A stretch of DNA of 64,000 nt from Betaproteobacteria bacterium Ga0077526. GTDB lineage: Bacteria; Pseudomonadota; Gammaproteobacteria; Burkholderiales; Ga0077523. The translations under genes and the position numbers were made by a program. Numbering within the stretch: position 1 is the stretch's first letter; every line of letters begins with the position of its first letter. The stretch covers positions 248,001 through 312,000 of the forward strand of contig LNDV01000029.1 of assembly GCA_001464765.1 (NCBI GenBank), written 5' to 3'. This document shows, piece after piece, positions 47,643-55,748 of this stretch. The notes below the pieces were generated by a model. That model did no database searches, was not told the DNA's origin, and saw nothing but the letters and a program-made list of their open reading frames with translations.

Positions 47643-49106
47643 TCAGAGATACCTGCGCCAGAGTTCGTTGGAGAACTTGCCCATCGGATCCACCTGCTGC
47701 TTCAGCCGTCGCAATTGCGTTACCTCCGGATAGGCTGACTCGAACTGCTGTTTTGTCGCGTGCAGCTGATAGGGCAGATAGTAGCGACCGCCGTGCTGCA
47801 GCGCCGCTTCGATGAGCTCACGCGTCCAAACCCCGACGGCCTTCTGCGCGCGTGTCCATGTGCGCTGCTTGTAGTAAAGGACAAACGAAAAGACGTCCTC
47901 GGGCGCCCACGGCAGCAGCGACACGGTGTCGGCGGGCGAGTGTCGGATGGACACATTCAGGGCCACGACGTTGTGCCTTTGCAGCACCTTCGCCATCTCA
48001 CGAACAAAGGCCATGGCACGCAGCTCCGGAATGAAGTACTCCTGCAGTACGTAGGTCGACATGACGCGGGTCCGGGGTTCCAGCACTGCGACGTCGAGGC
48101 TTGCTTCGTGACTCAACCACTTGACTGCTGGTTTGCCCGTCTGCATCGGTTGGATGAACTTCTTGCGTAGCGTCTGGCCGCCTGGCAATTCGGTGATGGA
48201 CCAGATTGTGTTTTGCTCAAGCCCATAGGTCTGGCCACGCGGCACCAGCCTGGCGGTTTCCGTCAGGGGATTGGTCTCCGGTGTCTGCCTCCAAGTCACA
48301 CTTACCGGTCTGTCGAACAGCGGCGGCAGCAGGTCGGCGTTGTGCAAAACAGCCCGTTTGTCGGCCAGCACGTTTTCCTTGAAGTGCGCCACGTAGCGTT
48401 CCAGCGGCACTTCCTCGACAACCCGTTCCATACGCACGTTGTCCGCCAGTTCGAGCTCGACTTCCGTGATGACCGCGATTGCGCCATACCCACCGATGGC
48501 GGCCCGAAACAGCTCAGTCTGCACGGTCGGGTTCGACTCGACCACAGTGCCGTCGGCAAGCACCAATTGCAGCGCTCGCACCGTGTTGCCTATCGGCCCG
48601 TGGCCGACGTAGCGGCCGTGGCAATTGACGGAGACCGACCCCCCGACGGTGAAATTGGCGTAGCTTTGCATCGTCTTCACAGCAAGGCCTGCCGAGTCCA
48701 GGTGGTCCTGCAAGTCCCGCCAGCGCATCCCCGCCTGGACGCGAACTGCGTGTTCCTCAGGCCGCAGCCATACGATCTTGTTCATTTGTCGCATGTCGAC
48801 ATGAAGCCCGCCCAACACCGCGACTTGTCCGCCCATACTGAAGCGGCCACCGCCGATGGCTATCTGACCGTGCCGACAGGCACGTACCAGGGTCGCCACT
48901 TCGTCGGTGGAGTGCGGCGTCTCGATGCGCGCCACCCGGACGGAGTACAGCCCGGTGACGTTGGCGACGAGTAGAGACTCGGTTGCGAGCGCTCGCGCTG
49001 GAGAAAGGCTGAGCAGGCCTGCGGTCGCAAGGGATTCCGCGAGAAATGTTCGACGACTCGGGGGAGTGCTACCCGGCCCCGGGCGACTTGACGGAAAAGC
49101 ACTCAC
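47643..49106 (-). CDS. Tat-exported FAD-linked oxidoreductase (gulono/arabinono-lactone oxidase type)
   Basis: This protein of about 487 residues has an SRRTFL twin-arginine motif near residue 18 and a hydrophobic stretch after it, so Tat export is likely. The FAD-binding PCMH domain has GGGRFSMGGQ and NFTVGGSVSVNCHGR, where the histidine could be the covalent FAD site. A C-terminal region like that of arabinono-1,4-lactone oxidases ends at NELWRRYL. The start is a GTG at 49106, 3 bp after the R' core of an attC-like site, or a TTG at 49115 inside it. It may be the last cassette of the array. Confidence 0.85.
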   Translation of the reverse strand: MSAFPSSRPGPGSTPPSRRTFLAESLATAGLLSLSPARALATESLLVANVTGLYSVRVARIETPHSTDEVATLVRACRHGQIAIGGGRFSMGGQVAVLGGLHVDMRQMNKIVWLRPEEHAVRVQAGMRWRDLQDHLDSAGLAVKTMQSYANFTVGGSVSVNCHGRYVGHGPIGNTVRALQLVLADGTVVESNPTVQTELFRAAIGGYGAIAVITEVELELADNVRMERVVEEVPLERYVAHFKENVLADKRAVLHNADLLPPLFDRPVSVTWRQTPETNPLTETARLVPRGQTYGLEQNTIWSITELPGGQTLRKKFIQPMQTGKPAVKWLSHEASLDVAVLEPRTRVMSTYVLQEYFIPELRAMAFVREMAKVLQRHNVVALNVSIRHSPADTVSLLPWAPEDVFSFVLYYKQRTWTRAQKAVGVWTRELIEAALQHGGRYYLPYQLHATKQQFESAYPEVTQLRRLKQQVDPMGKFSNELWRRYL

Positions 49107-49109
49107 GAC

Positions 49110-49178
49110 GGCCAACGATCGCGATCGCCTGACGGTAGCGGGGCGTGCAGTGCGGCGTTGACGGTCAGGTGGTTGAGG
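49110..49178 (-). other. attC-like site A
   Basis: Read on the minus strand: R'' CCTCAAC, stem CCTGAC pairing with GTCAGG, R' GTTGGCC, 69 bp in total. It begins 15 bp after the stop of the small membrane gene at 49194 and ends 3 bp before the GTG of the FAD oxidoreductase gene. R' deviates at one position from GTTRRRY. Confidence 0.55.
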
Positions 49179-49193
49179 GGGGCGGGGATCATG

Positions 49194-49436
49194 CTAGATG
49201 AGGTAGTCGAAATTTCGCGACACGAACACGGAGAACAGGTGAAGCATCGTGCCGACCAACATTGCAAGGGGGTAGTAGGTCCTGGGATTGGCATCCGAGT
49301 CGCTCTTTCGGACACTCGCCAGGACGTATAGCGCACACAAGAAAGCGAATACACCCAGAGTGGGGCCTTGTCACGGATACTCCGGCGCTGGATGCACATA
49401 CTCTTTCCATATCTCTCCGGACCAACCACTCGCCAT
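49194..49436 (-). pseudogene. Small membrane protein interrupted by in-frame TGA
   Basis: An ATG at 49436 preceded by GAGAGA starts 21 codons (MASGWSGEIWKEYVHPAPEY...), then a TGA at 49371-49373. The same frame continues for 58 codons to a TAG at 49194, with two hydrophobic segments (LGVFAFLCALYVLA and YPLAMLVGTMLHLFSVF). Uninterrupted it would be an 80-residue two-helix membrane protein. A nonsense mutation (for example TGG to TGA) is the simplest reading; recoding is unproven. It fills the cassette between attC-like sites A and B. Confidence 0.6.
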
Positions 49437-49489
49437 TCTCTCTGTCTCTGAATTGCTGACTGCTCTACAGCTACGAGGGGCGGTGCATT

Positions 49490-49551
49490 GTCCAACCTTC
49501 AGCCCTGTGCGGCTGGGCACCACAGGCCATCAGCCCGAACGAGCGTTGAGT
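49490..49551 (-). other. attC site B
   Basis: Minus strand: R'' ACTCAAC, GCTCGTTCGGGCTG arm, a GGCTG-A-TGGC/GTGCC-CAGCC stem, and R' GTTGGAC; 62 bp. It starts 8 bp after the stop of the gene at 49560. It is clearly homologous to the site at 60302, sharing TTCAGC-CTGTG-GGCTGGGC and CGAACGAGCG/AAACGAGCG blocks. Confidence 0.88.
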
Positions 49552-49559
49552 GCGGCAGG

Positions 49560-50099
49560 CTATACGCCCGGAACCCTCCGATAGCGCGGCACCAAGTGGG
49601 CGAACATGAACGCTACACCCGCCGAAAGAAAGAACCAACTCAAAGTACTTCTATCCCAGGGCGCGCCGATGCGAACGCACTGCAGCATGGTCACTACGCC
49701 ACCCACAACACCGCTCAAGCCGAACATGAGGAGGGGCTTCAGCCGGACAAGGAAACTCAAATAGGCAGATGGTCCGAACCACTTGTCTGTAACGCCGACG
49801 AGAGCCGGGATGAAGAACGGGGAGTGAGGAGCACGTAAAGCAAGCCACCCAAACACCGCGAACGGAGCGACGAAGACAAATGGGGGCGAGAACGCAGGAC
49901 TGTTCTCTGGGCAGAGAGAACCCTCCACGGGCAGGAGCAGTTCGACAACCGATCCGCCTGTTGCATAAGCCCAAAGCGCAAGGATTACCAAGGTAGACCG
50001 TCTCAAGGGCGAAGGTGGACAACTTTCCCATGCCGCCGATGACGGATGCGGGCGAAGCCCGTGGGAGCCATTTGGGCGAAGAGACAGGGTGGCCTTCAT
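49560..50099 (-). CDS. Putative membrane protein
   Basis: I do not recognise this 179-residue protein. It has about four hydrophobic segments (LVILALWAYATGG; VFVAPFAVFGWLAL; LLMFGLSGVVGGVV; FFLSAGVAFMFAHLV). The ATG at 50099 (MKATLSL) is chosen; the frame upstream overlaps the neighbouring gene. It is followed by attC site B, so it is a cassette gene. Confidence 0.6.
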   Translation of the reverse strand: MKATLSLRPNGSHGLRPHPSSAAWESCPPSPLRRSTLVILALWAYATGGSVVELLLPVEGSLCPENSPAFSPPFVFVAPFAVFGWLALRAPHSPFFIPALVGVTDKWFGPSAYLSFLVRLKPLLMFGLSGVVGGVVTMLQCVRIGAPWDRSTLSWFFLSAGVAFMFAHLVPRYRRVPGV

Positions 50100-50200
50100 G
50101 CCGAACCCTTCATGAAGGGACGATCGCCTCACATTGTGCCTGCTGGAGCAGCCCAGCAACGGCGGCGGTATCGGTGTCGGCTCGGGCGACGGGCCACGCG

Positions 50201-50653
50201 TCATTTTGACGATGCCCGAGCTTTGCCGGCCTTCGAGATGGCGCCCGCCGGGTTGCGAGTGATCGACTTGATGAACTCGACCCTTCGGAACCGTAGAGCA
50301 GACCAGTCCTCGTCGACGGCAACCTGGCGCACGGCTTCGAAGCCAGCCTCTCCGAGCGCCGACCATCCGGAATCACGATTGAACTCACACCTGTACCTTC
50401 GAGAAGTGCCCTTGGGGTAGACCATCCAGACAATGGCATCCCCCTGTGCGAACAAGGCGATCTGCCTGCTGGCGGTATCCACTTCAGTCTGGGTGATGGC
50501 AAAGGCCATGACGAAGCCGGTGGCGCCCGTGATCTCGCGGTGGACTGCAACGTCGGTAAGCGCTGCCAGTTCGGATTCGAACGACGCCGGCGCATTGAGG
50601 ACGTCGATCACCGATTGCGTGGTCAGGTTTAGCTTTTTGAACAGTGGAGTCAA
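50201..50653 (-). CDS. Conserved hypothetical protein
   Basis: This 150-residue soluble protein begins MTPLFKKLNLTTQ from a TTG at 50653. It has LNAPASFESELAAL, a WMVYPKGTSRRY segment and RQVAVDEDWSALRFRRVEFIK, which look like a conserved small-protein family with the feel of DUF3052 proteins (uncertain). No catalytic motif is evident. No clean attC site was found between its stop and the next gene at 50099. Confidence 0.7.
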   Translation of the reverse strand: MTPLFKKLNLTTQSVIDVLNAPASFESELAALTDVAVHREITGATGFVMAFAITQTEVDTASRQIALFAQGDAIVWMVYPKGTSRRYRCEFNRDSGWSALGEAGFEAVRQVAVDEDWSALRFRRVEFIKSITRNPAGAISKAGKARASSK

Positions 50654-50840
50654 GGTGAGCGACTCGTGACACTTAGCGGGGCTGGAAAAGAAGTCGGGGA
50701 ACTCGAAGGAGGGTAGAGCACGAAGTTGCGTTTACCTCTCCCGCGAGTCGATACGTTCGATCCAGCACGTCCTGTCGGGTCAGTTCGGATCCCACTGTCG
50801 ACGCTCCACGAAAAGAAAGAGTTGTATAGCCTCAAGGCAG
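50654..50840 (-). repeat. Cassette-linked repeat, copy 1 (diverged)
   Basis: Read on the minus strand, the segment from CTTGAGGCTATA (about 50,825) to CCCCGCTAAG (about 50,670) aligns over about 160 bp with the segment from GTTGAGGCTGTA to CCGCGTTAGG at 58,581-58,747. Shared blocks are GGAGCGTC, GGATCGAACG and CTCCTTCGA followed by CGACTTC. Copy 1 has lost the R' core (CTTGAGG for GTTGAGG), so the attC next to it appears inactive. The rest of the gap to 50,961 holds no gene. Confidence 0.65.
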
Positions 50841-50961
50841 AGATAAGCAGGAGACGGCGGCACAGCGCCTAGCCAGAACGGGGCATGCCAGGCAGCTTTC
50901 GCCGCGCGGACCAGATGCCATGCCGATCTCGCTCCGGTGGCTCGACCTGTAAGGCAGCATC

Positions 50962-51432
50962 TCAGCGCCAGGCCTTCCGCCGCGCGACTTCTGCTTCAAT
51001 TGCTTTTCGAACTCTCATCTTGTTCTCGCGATCAAGGGTCTCGAAGTGGCGATGGCGAGCGAAGTAGGGGCCGAGCCATCCGTCTTCATGCGTGAACGCC
51101 ATTGTCCAGGCCAGGTTCGGAGGAAAGACGTAGTAGTCGGCAAGTGAGCAGGTCTCGGGGCGTTGATCTGTGGTGAATGCAATCTTCCGGTCGTTGGACA
51201 GCACCACGTACTCGTGGGCGATTGCTTGCTCGTAGGAGGATCTTGCGGCAGGCCCGGTCTCGCTTGGATAGCGCCCTGAGCTGAAGATGTGCCATAGGAA
51301 TGAATCTGCGTCAATGCCATCTCTGTCTTGACCGTAGGCGCCAAGCCAGTTCATCAGCGTCTGAAAGACCTCCTCCGGCGAGTGCAGGCGCGTCAAGCCA
51401 CCAGGTCCGACGCGCAATGGCTTCTTTCTCAT
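50962..51432 (-). CDS. DUF4275-like protein
   Basis: This 156-residue protein resembles the DUF4275 pattern: a DSFLWHIFSSGRYP segment, then an aspartate/tyrosine stretch LADYYVFPPNLAWTMAFTHE, followed by GPYF. The function of that family is unknown, though members are often near immunity-type or mobile genes. It has no signal peptide. The downstream attC appears eroded (see the repeat at 50654). Confidence 0.7.
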   Translation of the reverse strand: MRKKPLRVGPGGLTRLHSPEEVFQTLMNWLGAYGQDRDGIDADSFLWHIFSSGRYPSETGPAARSSYEQAIAHEYVVLSNDRKIAFTTDQRPETCSLADYYVFPPNLAWTMAFTHEDGWLGPYFARHRHFETLDRENKMRVRKAIEAEVARRKAWR

Positions 51433-51537
51433 GGGCTGTACGCCGGCGGGTAGGGAGTGAGTGCGATTTGCGCAACCGAACGACCACCCTGGGAAGTATG
51501 CGTAACTTGTTCGCTCCCGCCTCTCTCAGTTCCAGGG

Positions 51538-51930
51538 CTAGCGTTCATTGGTGTACTCGAAGGACGTAAAGAACGGTACCGACGGCGGCCGGAAGGAAAA
51601 GCCGCTGACCATTCTGTCCCGGAAGCACTGTGCGAAGCGCGTTCCCCCTTGAAGCCAGGAATTCTGCACTCGCCCGTCCGCCTTCAACTCCACAACGACG
51701 GTGAAGTTGGAAGGCGAGGCGCCAGTCTGCCTAGTGCACTGCGCAAAGGTGGCGCCCGCAAACTTGCCCTGAGTCTCGATGAGAAGCTGCATGTCGCGTG
51801 CACCAAGCCCTCTTTCGGACTCGTCGGCAAGCGCCTTGGCCTCACTGTAGTGGAGGGACTGAGCGGCCGCGGCTGCGGACCAAAGCATCGCCGCGATCAC
51901 AGTCAGGTAGAGTCGAGTGTCAATGATCAT
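51538..51930 (-). CDS. Secreted protein of unknown function
   Basis: A 130-residue protein has a signal peptide (TVIAAMLWSAAAAAQS) and a mature domain with two cysteines (FAQCTRQ and FAQCFRD) and an SFRPPSVPFF end. It recalls small periplasmic TonB-like domains (VVVELKADGRVQNSWL), but this is only a resemblance. Its ATG at 51930 overlaps the GNAT stop by 11 bp, so both genes probably share a cassette. A weak attC-like palindrome may follow at 51470-51535. Confidence 0.72.
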   Translation of the reverse strand: MIIDTRLYLTVIAAMLWSAAAAAQSLHYSEAKALADESERGLGARDMQLLIETQGKFAGATFAQCTRQTGASPSNFTVVVELKADGRVQNSWLQGGTRFAQCFRDRMVSGFSFRPPSVPFFTSFEYTNER

Positions 51931-52327
51931 TCCCGCCGTATATCCACATCGGCTCCGTCTGCCCCGCACGCTCGAATCCCATCCGCCTGTAGAACTCCAC
52001 TGCACGCCCATCCGCCACCAGCATCATCTGATGGAAGTCTTTGTACCTGCTCAGAAGGCTCTCCATCATGAGACGACCGACTCCCTTTCCTTGATGCAGA
52101 GGGTGAACCAGCATGTGGGGAAAGTAGACGACGAGGTGGCCATCGGAGATCGCATTCCCTAGACCAACGAGAACACCGCCATCGCGTGCCGTCACCAGGG
52201 AATGCGAGTTCCTGAGCGCGGCTACCAATTGAGTGGGCTTCTTCGCGGACGACCAGTCGTTCGCGCTGTAGAGGGCAACGACTTCCTCTTCGTCGACGCT
52301 ATCGACAAGCGAGATGACGAGGCTCAT
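51920..52327 (-). CDS. GNAT family N-acetyltransferase
   Basis: This 135-residue acetyltransferase has the acetyl-CoA-binding segment VHPLHQGKGVGRLMME and a C-terminal EFYRRMGFERAG strand. The start is set at the ATG at 52327 (MSLVISLVDSV), 13 bp after the R' core GTTGGAC of the attC site at 52341; the frame's earlier TTG falls inside that core. It overlaps the secreted-protein gene by 11 bp. The acceptor is unknown. Confidence 0.87.
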   Translation of the reverse strand: MSLVISLVDSVDEEEVVALYSANDWSSAKKPTQLVAALRNSHSLVTARDGGVLVGLGNAISDGHLVVYFPHMLVHPLHQGKGVGRLMMESLLSRYKDFHQMMLVADGRAVEFYRRMGFERAGQTEPMWIYGGNDH

Positions 52328-52340
52328 GAGCTGGCGCAGG

Positions 52341-52400
52341 TCCAACGATGGGTTTGCCGCGACGAGAACGGCTGGCGAAGCCGGTCGCTCGCGTTCGACT
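52341..52400 (-). other. attC site C
   Basis: Minus strand: R'' GTCGAAC, GCGAGC, stem GCGACCGGC pairing with GCCG/GTCGC around a TTCGCCA loop with a TTCTC bulge, and R' GTTGGAC; 60 bp. R'' and R' match at 6 of 7 positions. It lies between the stop at 52427 and the GNAT start at 52327. Confidence 0.75.
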
Positions 52401-52426
52401 GGAAGCGTGGGTAGCGCTGTATGCCG

Positions 52427-52912
52427 CTATGGTTCTTCATCAGAGTCTACCTCCGACTTGGCTATCTCGCGTTGCGTCTGAGCCCATGAACTGATCTCTT
52501 CCAGGCTGAACGAACAGTCGCGATCCTGTTTGGTGCTGGCGAAGACCACGAACTCCGCGGTGAGATCACTCCACTTGCCGTTCAACGGAAGGTCGAACGA
52601 AATCGCTACCAGCAGACCCAGTGTACTCGGCTCGAAGCGAGTCACCTCTTTCTTCGGATTAGGGTTGCCTCCCGACGCGACCCGCCAATCCGTAACTTTG
52701 AACGTCGTCTCACCGGGGTAGTAGTCGGAAGACCGATACCCTTCGATCCTTCTCCGAATGACCTCCGGACCTGGTATCGCCTCTTGGTACGCCAACGCGT
52801 ATCCGAGCGCATCGAACACTTTCTCGAATTCTCCCAATGCCAGTGCGTCCACCCACTTTCGGACGAGCCTCAAGAGCTCGTCGTCGCTGGCACTCCGACT
52901 GATCGTTTCCAA
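52427..52912 (-). CDS. Hypothetical protein
   Basis: This 161-residue soluble protein starts at a TTG at 52912, 8 bp after an R' core (GTTGGGG), which is why the much longer upstream open frame is rejected. The N-terminal helix (SDDELLRLVRKWVDALALG) is followed by a beta-rich part with FDLPLNGKWSDLTAEFVVF, a pattern seen in several small polymorphic-toxin immunity-like families. The end is acidic (DSDEEP). The function is unknown. Confidence 0.65.
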   Translation of the reverse strand: METISRSASDDELLRLVRKWVDALALGEFEKVFDALGYALAYQEAIPGPEVIRRRIEGYRSSDYYPGETTFKVTDWRVASGGNPNPKKEVTRFEPSTLGLLVAISFDLPLNGKWSDLTAEFVVFASTKQDRDCSFSLEEISSWAQTQREIAKSEVDSDEEP

Positions 52913-52920
52913 CTCAGCAG

Positions 52921-53036
52921 CCCCAACGCTTACGGCAACCAGCCACCGGAGCGCGTAACGCGATGTGCACCGAGAAGCACGGATTCTCGATGGGCCGGAT
53001 AGCCGGTGAGTGTGGCGGCATCGATCGCGGTTGCAT
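52921..53036 (-). other. attC-like site D (long form)
   Basis: Minus strand: R'' ATGCAAC one base after the stop at 53038, stem CCACACTCACCGG pairing with CCGGTGG, and R' GTTGGGG; 116 bp, within the usual attC size range. R'' and R' agree in only four of seven positions, so confidence is moderate. Confidence 0.55.
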
Positions 53037-53037
53037 G

Positions 53038-53352
53038 CTACGGCGCAAACCCTTGAATGAACCAAACTGTGAATGCAAAGATGATCGGGGCAGGTGGCAA
53101 CAACAGGGCTACCCCTAGCAGTACCGGGACGGCAACGCGCACAGGCGAGCGGTCGTGATGAAGCGAGAGCGCCACTGGCCATACAAACCAAAGCCAAGCG
53201 AGTGCCAGCCAGAGCTGCCCCGGCACGAAGTCGAGATGAACCCAGAAGACCGCAGCCCAGATACCAAAGACACACAGCGCATGAACGACGCAGGCGGTGC
53301 CCAGCGCACGGAAAGTGGCGCTGGTGCTGGATATGCCTAGCGAAACGATCAT
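53038..53352 (-). CDS. Small membrane protein
   Basis: I do not recognise this 104-residue protein, which has three hydrophobic segments (about 14-35, 44-63 and 76-100). Its ATG overlaps the TGA of an upstream small open frame (53349-53537) by four bases. It lies between attC-like sites D and E, so it is a cassette gene. Confidence 0.65.
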   Translation of the reverse strand: MIVSLGISSTSATFRALGTACVVHALCVFGIWAAVFWVHLDFVPGQLWLALAWLWFVWPVALSLHHDRSPVRVAVPVLLGVALLLPPAPIIFAFTVWFIQGFAP

Positions 53353-53537
53353 CGATCTTCGACCCCACGATGAGCTTCACCAAAAGGTGAGGGCGGTCGA
53401 AGCACGCCGTGGACCTTTCGCTGTAAGCGTCGGTTGGTCCGCACTGGGCGCCTGTAGGAGAGGTCGTAGAAGCTCAGCAGCACTCGCTCACCGAGCGGAA
53501 CGCCACGTCGACTGCAGTGAGGACGCCGCATCATCAT
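53349..53537 (-). CDS. Possible small basic protein in cassette
   Basis: A 62-residue open frame begins with three ATGs, 6 bp after the R' core GTTGGAG of attC site E, and its stop overlaps the next gene's ATG. It is arginine-rich (RRPHCSRRGVPLGERV). The position fits a cassette gene, but no family is recognised and it could be non-coding leader. Confidence 0.35.
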   Translation of the reverse strand: MMMRRPHCSRRGVPLGERVLLSFYDLSYRRPVRTNRRLQRKVHGVLRPPSPFGEAHRGVEDR

Positions 53538-53543
53538 CGGGCA

Positions 53544-53633
53544 CTCCAACGATTGAACTGAGAGGCGCGCTACGGGTCGGCAAGGCGAAGCGGCTACGCC
53601 GGCTACCGCATCCGCCCGAGCGATGGGTTGGAG
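53544..53633 (-). other. attC site E
   Basis: Minus strand: R'' CTCCAAC, arm CATCGCTCGGGCG, and the distal part CAGTTCAATC before R' GTTGGAG; 90 bp. R'' and R' are perfect complements. It starts 13 bp after the stop of the zinc-ribbon gene. The CAGTTCAATCGTTGG end resembles typical attC sites. Confidence 0.78.
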
Positions 53634-53646
53634 AGAACCGACCCTC

Positions 53647-54288
53647 TCAACGATCACCATCGGACCTCCGATCGAAGGGACGCAGCACACGTCCTGTGAC
53701 GCTCACCCAAACGCACGCAATTCCGGAGGCGACCAAAGAGGTAAGCGCCAGAAAGGCGGAGATTACGAACACCACGCCGATCTCTTCGTAAGTGGCACGC
53801 GCCCACGCGCCCGGGAGACTCCAAAGAAACCATGCGCTTGCTAGCGCGCCAGTCCCGAGAATGAACAGCGGAAGTCGGGTGAGCAGGCCGATACGCGGTG
53901 AGGCCGGCGCGAAACGAAAGCCCGGCGTTCTGGCGATCCGATGGGTGGGTGCGTCCTGGGCTTCGGATGTGAGGGGGACGAGCTCGTATTGGTTGCCCAT
54001 GCAGACGGCCAACCACCCGGCGCCAAGTATCGACAAAGTTACGATGCATATGGCGATCCAGTCATAAGGCTCAGACAGGAGGTATGGAATTCCAAACCTT
54101 GCCGCGAACAGCAGTATCAGCGTCCATGCACCTGCGGTTAGGAAGGTGGAACTTCCCGCGTACGAAAGCAGCGCGCCACATGCGTTGCAGGAGAAGCGAT
54201 AGGCGCATCCGCGTGGGGTGGAAACGGATTGCGGCTCCCGAATCAACCGGAAGGCGTATCCACACCGGGGGCAGATGTTGTGCCTCAT
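53647..54288 (-). CDS. Zinc-ribbon membrane protein
   Basis: This 213-residue protein has an N-terminal zinc ribbon with two CxxC pairs (CPRC at about 6-9 and CNAC at about 34-37), followed by four predicted membrane segments (about 50-72, 77-98, 138-160 and 172-198). The ATG at 54288 lies 14 bp after the R' of attC site F. The function is unknown; membrane zinc-ribbon proteins of this type are common cassette cargo. Confidence 0.72.
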   Translation of the reverse strand: MRHNICPRCGYAFRLIREPQSVSTPRGCAYRFSCNACGALLSYAGSSTFLTAGAWTLILLFAARFGIPYLLSEPYDWIAICIVTLSILGAGWLAVCMGNQYELVPLTSEAQDAPTHRIARTPGFRFAPASPRIGLLTRLPLFILGTGALASAWFLWSLPGAWARATYEEIGVVFVISAFLALTSLVASGIACVWVSVTGRVLRPFDRRSDGDR

Positions 54289-54302
54289 GACCAGCGAGCT
54301 GC

Positions 54303-54360
54303 CCGTAACTGGCGCCCGAGCAGAACGCGAAGCGCTGCTGTCTGGCCGTAAGTGTTGACG
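54303..54360 (-). other. attC site F
   Basis: Minus strand: R'' CGTCAAC, arm GGCCAGACAGCAGCGC, loop TTC, arm GCGTTCTGCTCGGGCGCC, and R' GTTACGG; 58 bp. AGCAG/CTGCT and GC/GC pairs make the stem. It starts 6 bp after the stop at 54367 and ends 14 bp before the next ATG. Confidence 0.75.
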
Positions 54361-54366
54361 GGCCAG

Positions 54367-54759
54367 TCAGCGCGCTGCTTCATGGGCACGAGCCATACAC
54401 AAGCTCATTGGGGCGCCGACGGGTATCTTGAGGAAGCGGTGCTTCGCATCCAGCAATGCAGTGACCATGCCTTCGGATTCTCCCAGCCCGGCGTCCAGTA
54501 GGCACCCATGAGAGTGCTTCAGGCGATCGAAGACCGATCGGCACTGTTCGGCGCAACCGCGACCCTCAGGCGTGTCTACGTTGACCACCAAAAACGTCCC
54601 CGGATTCAAGAACCACCAGCCGTTCGGACCAAGGGCGTCCAGTTCTTTGTTGATCGCCAAAGCAGCTTCGGGCGTTACGCCATCAAGCACGTGCAAACAC
54701 AGCGCTACGACCGCAACCGACACAGCCTCTTCAGTCCGATGGGTGGCCCAGAGTCTCAT
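54367..54759 (-). CDS. Hypothetical protein
   Basis: I do not recognise this 130-residue soluble protein. It starts at the ATG at 54759, 17 bp after the R' core of the attC-like site at 54777. The middle has PNGWWFLNPGTFLVVNVDTPEG and several cysteines (C21, C69, C73, C86; approximate). It has no signal peptide or catalytic motif. Confidence 0.6.
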   Translation of the reverse strand: MRLWATHRTEEAVSVAVVALCLHVLDGVTPEAALAINKELDALGPNGWWFLNPGTFLVVNVDTPEGRGCAEQCRSVFDRLKHSHGCLLDAGLGESEGMVTALLDAKHRFLKIPVGAPMSLCMARAHEAAR

Positions 54760-54776
54760 CGTCCATTCTCAGGGAG

Positions 54777-54970
54777 CGCTAACGTTCGGGCGATCAAAAA
54801 AGACCCGGCACTCCAAGTTGTTGGTTGCACAAAGCCGGCCTGCGTCCCATAGCTGAGGCCGAGTCATCCTTCAAACGCCGTGCCACGGGCAGCTGCCGTA
54901 GCCTTCCCGGGCTTGGGGGGGCGCGCGGCACCGTCATCTTCCGCAACAGTGTCGCGCTGTCAACGCTAGA
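54777..54970 (-). repeat. attC-like site G plus dispersed repeat, copy 1
   Basis: The left part (54777-54858) is attC-like on the minus strand: CCTCAGC, GGGACGCAGGCCGGC pairing with GCCGGG, then R' GTTAGCG. The right part ends with CTTCCGCAACAG-GT-GCGCTGTC at 54939-54964. The same two-part unit recurs at 56843 and 60776. Confidence 0.62.
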
Positions 54971-55466
54971 GACCGAGGCCGACATAAAAGTACAGGAATC
55001 CGTCGGTGGACGACAGTGCGGGCTCATTGCTCCGAAAGTGCCCGAGCCCGATTTTCGCTCCCATCCCTCCACCAGCAGAGAATTGCTCGACGACCGCTCC
55101 TGTATAGGTGCGATTCATGTCGGGTCCCAAGTCGACAAGCCAGGTTCGCAGAACCGCGACCTTGACGGTAAATGCAGTCAGGGTGTAGGGCTTGTGGCCG
55201 CCAACAGGGACATACACTCCGCCGGACACCATGCCTCCGCCAATGCCAAGGTCGACGTTTCCCTGAAAGCCAAAAGCATCGAAACGAGATGGTGCATGAA
55301 TGCCGCCAGACAAAGAGGCCACCAACGGATATGAGATCCCGACACTCTTTGTCCAGACAAACATGCTAGTGTCTTCGGCCTTCTCACCTGCAGCAGCAAT
55401 GCTCGGTATCGTTAGGAGCGATAACAAGATCACGGAACGCAGTGGTGCGTCGCAGGTGCGGTTCAT
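54966..55466 (-). CDS. Secreted glycine-rich protein, possible outer-membrane barrel
   Basis: This 166-residue protein starts MNRTCDAPLRS from the ATG at 55466, with a signal peptide ending about IAAAG. The mature part alternates glycine and hydrophobic residues (GNVDLGIGGGMVSGGVYVPVGG; FLYFYVGLGL at the end), which suggests beta strands, and the terminal aromatic-hydrophobic pattern is like that of small outer-membrane barrels. No domain is recognised. The 282 bp upstream (55467-55748) hold no clear gene. Confidence 0.62.
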   Translation of the reverse strand: MNRTCDAPLRSVILLSLLTIPSIAAAGEKAEDTSMFVWTKSVGISYPLVASLSGGIHAPSRFDAFGFQGNVDLGIGGGMVSGGVYVPVGGHKPYTLTAFTVKVAVLRTWLVDLGPDMNRTYTGAVVEQFSAGGGMGAKIGLGHFRSNEPALSSTDGFLYFYVGLGL

Positions 55467-55748
55467 GCGCTGTTCCCCACGCTGCCCGACGGCTGACCGC
55501 ACCCGAGCGCGCAAGCGGACGACGCCGGCTGTAGCGCTTCGGGTGCAGCAAAGCGGGTGTGCGGAGCGGGGGTTACTTCAGCGGAAAGAGTCATTGACGA
55601 TCTCGCGACAACAGGTCGAATGGCAAGCCCGGTTGAACTCTGCGCGGACAGAATCCGCGGCTGCCAGGCGCCCCTCGGTGGTGTGGTCGTCCAGTTCGAT
55701 GAGCGCTTCCACTGTACGGCCCTTCTGTGCGGTGAGGCATCTGCGGAA

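Noticed and set aside
51470..51535. attC site after the secreted-protein gene
   Set aside because: GCGCAAC and GTTCCAG cores are present, but they share only AAC and the stem is weak.
55520..55748. Short attC-like pair CGACAAC...GTTGAAC near 55,600
   Set aside because: Only 33 bp apart and without a stem; too short for a recombination site.
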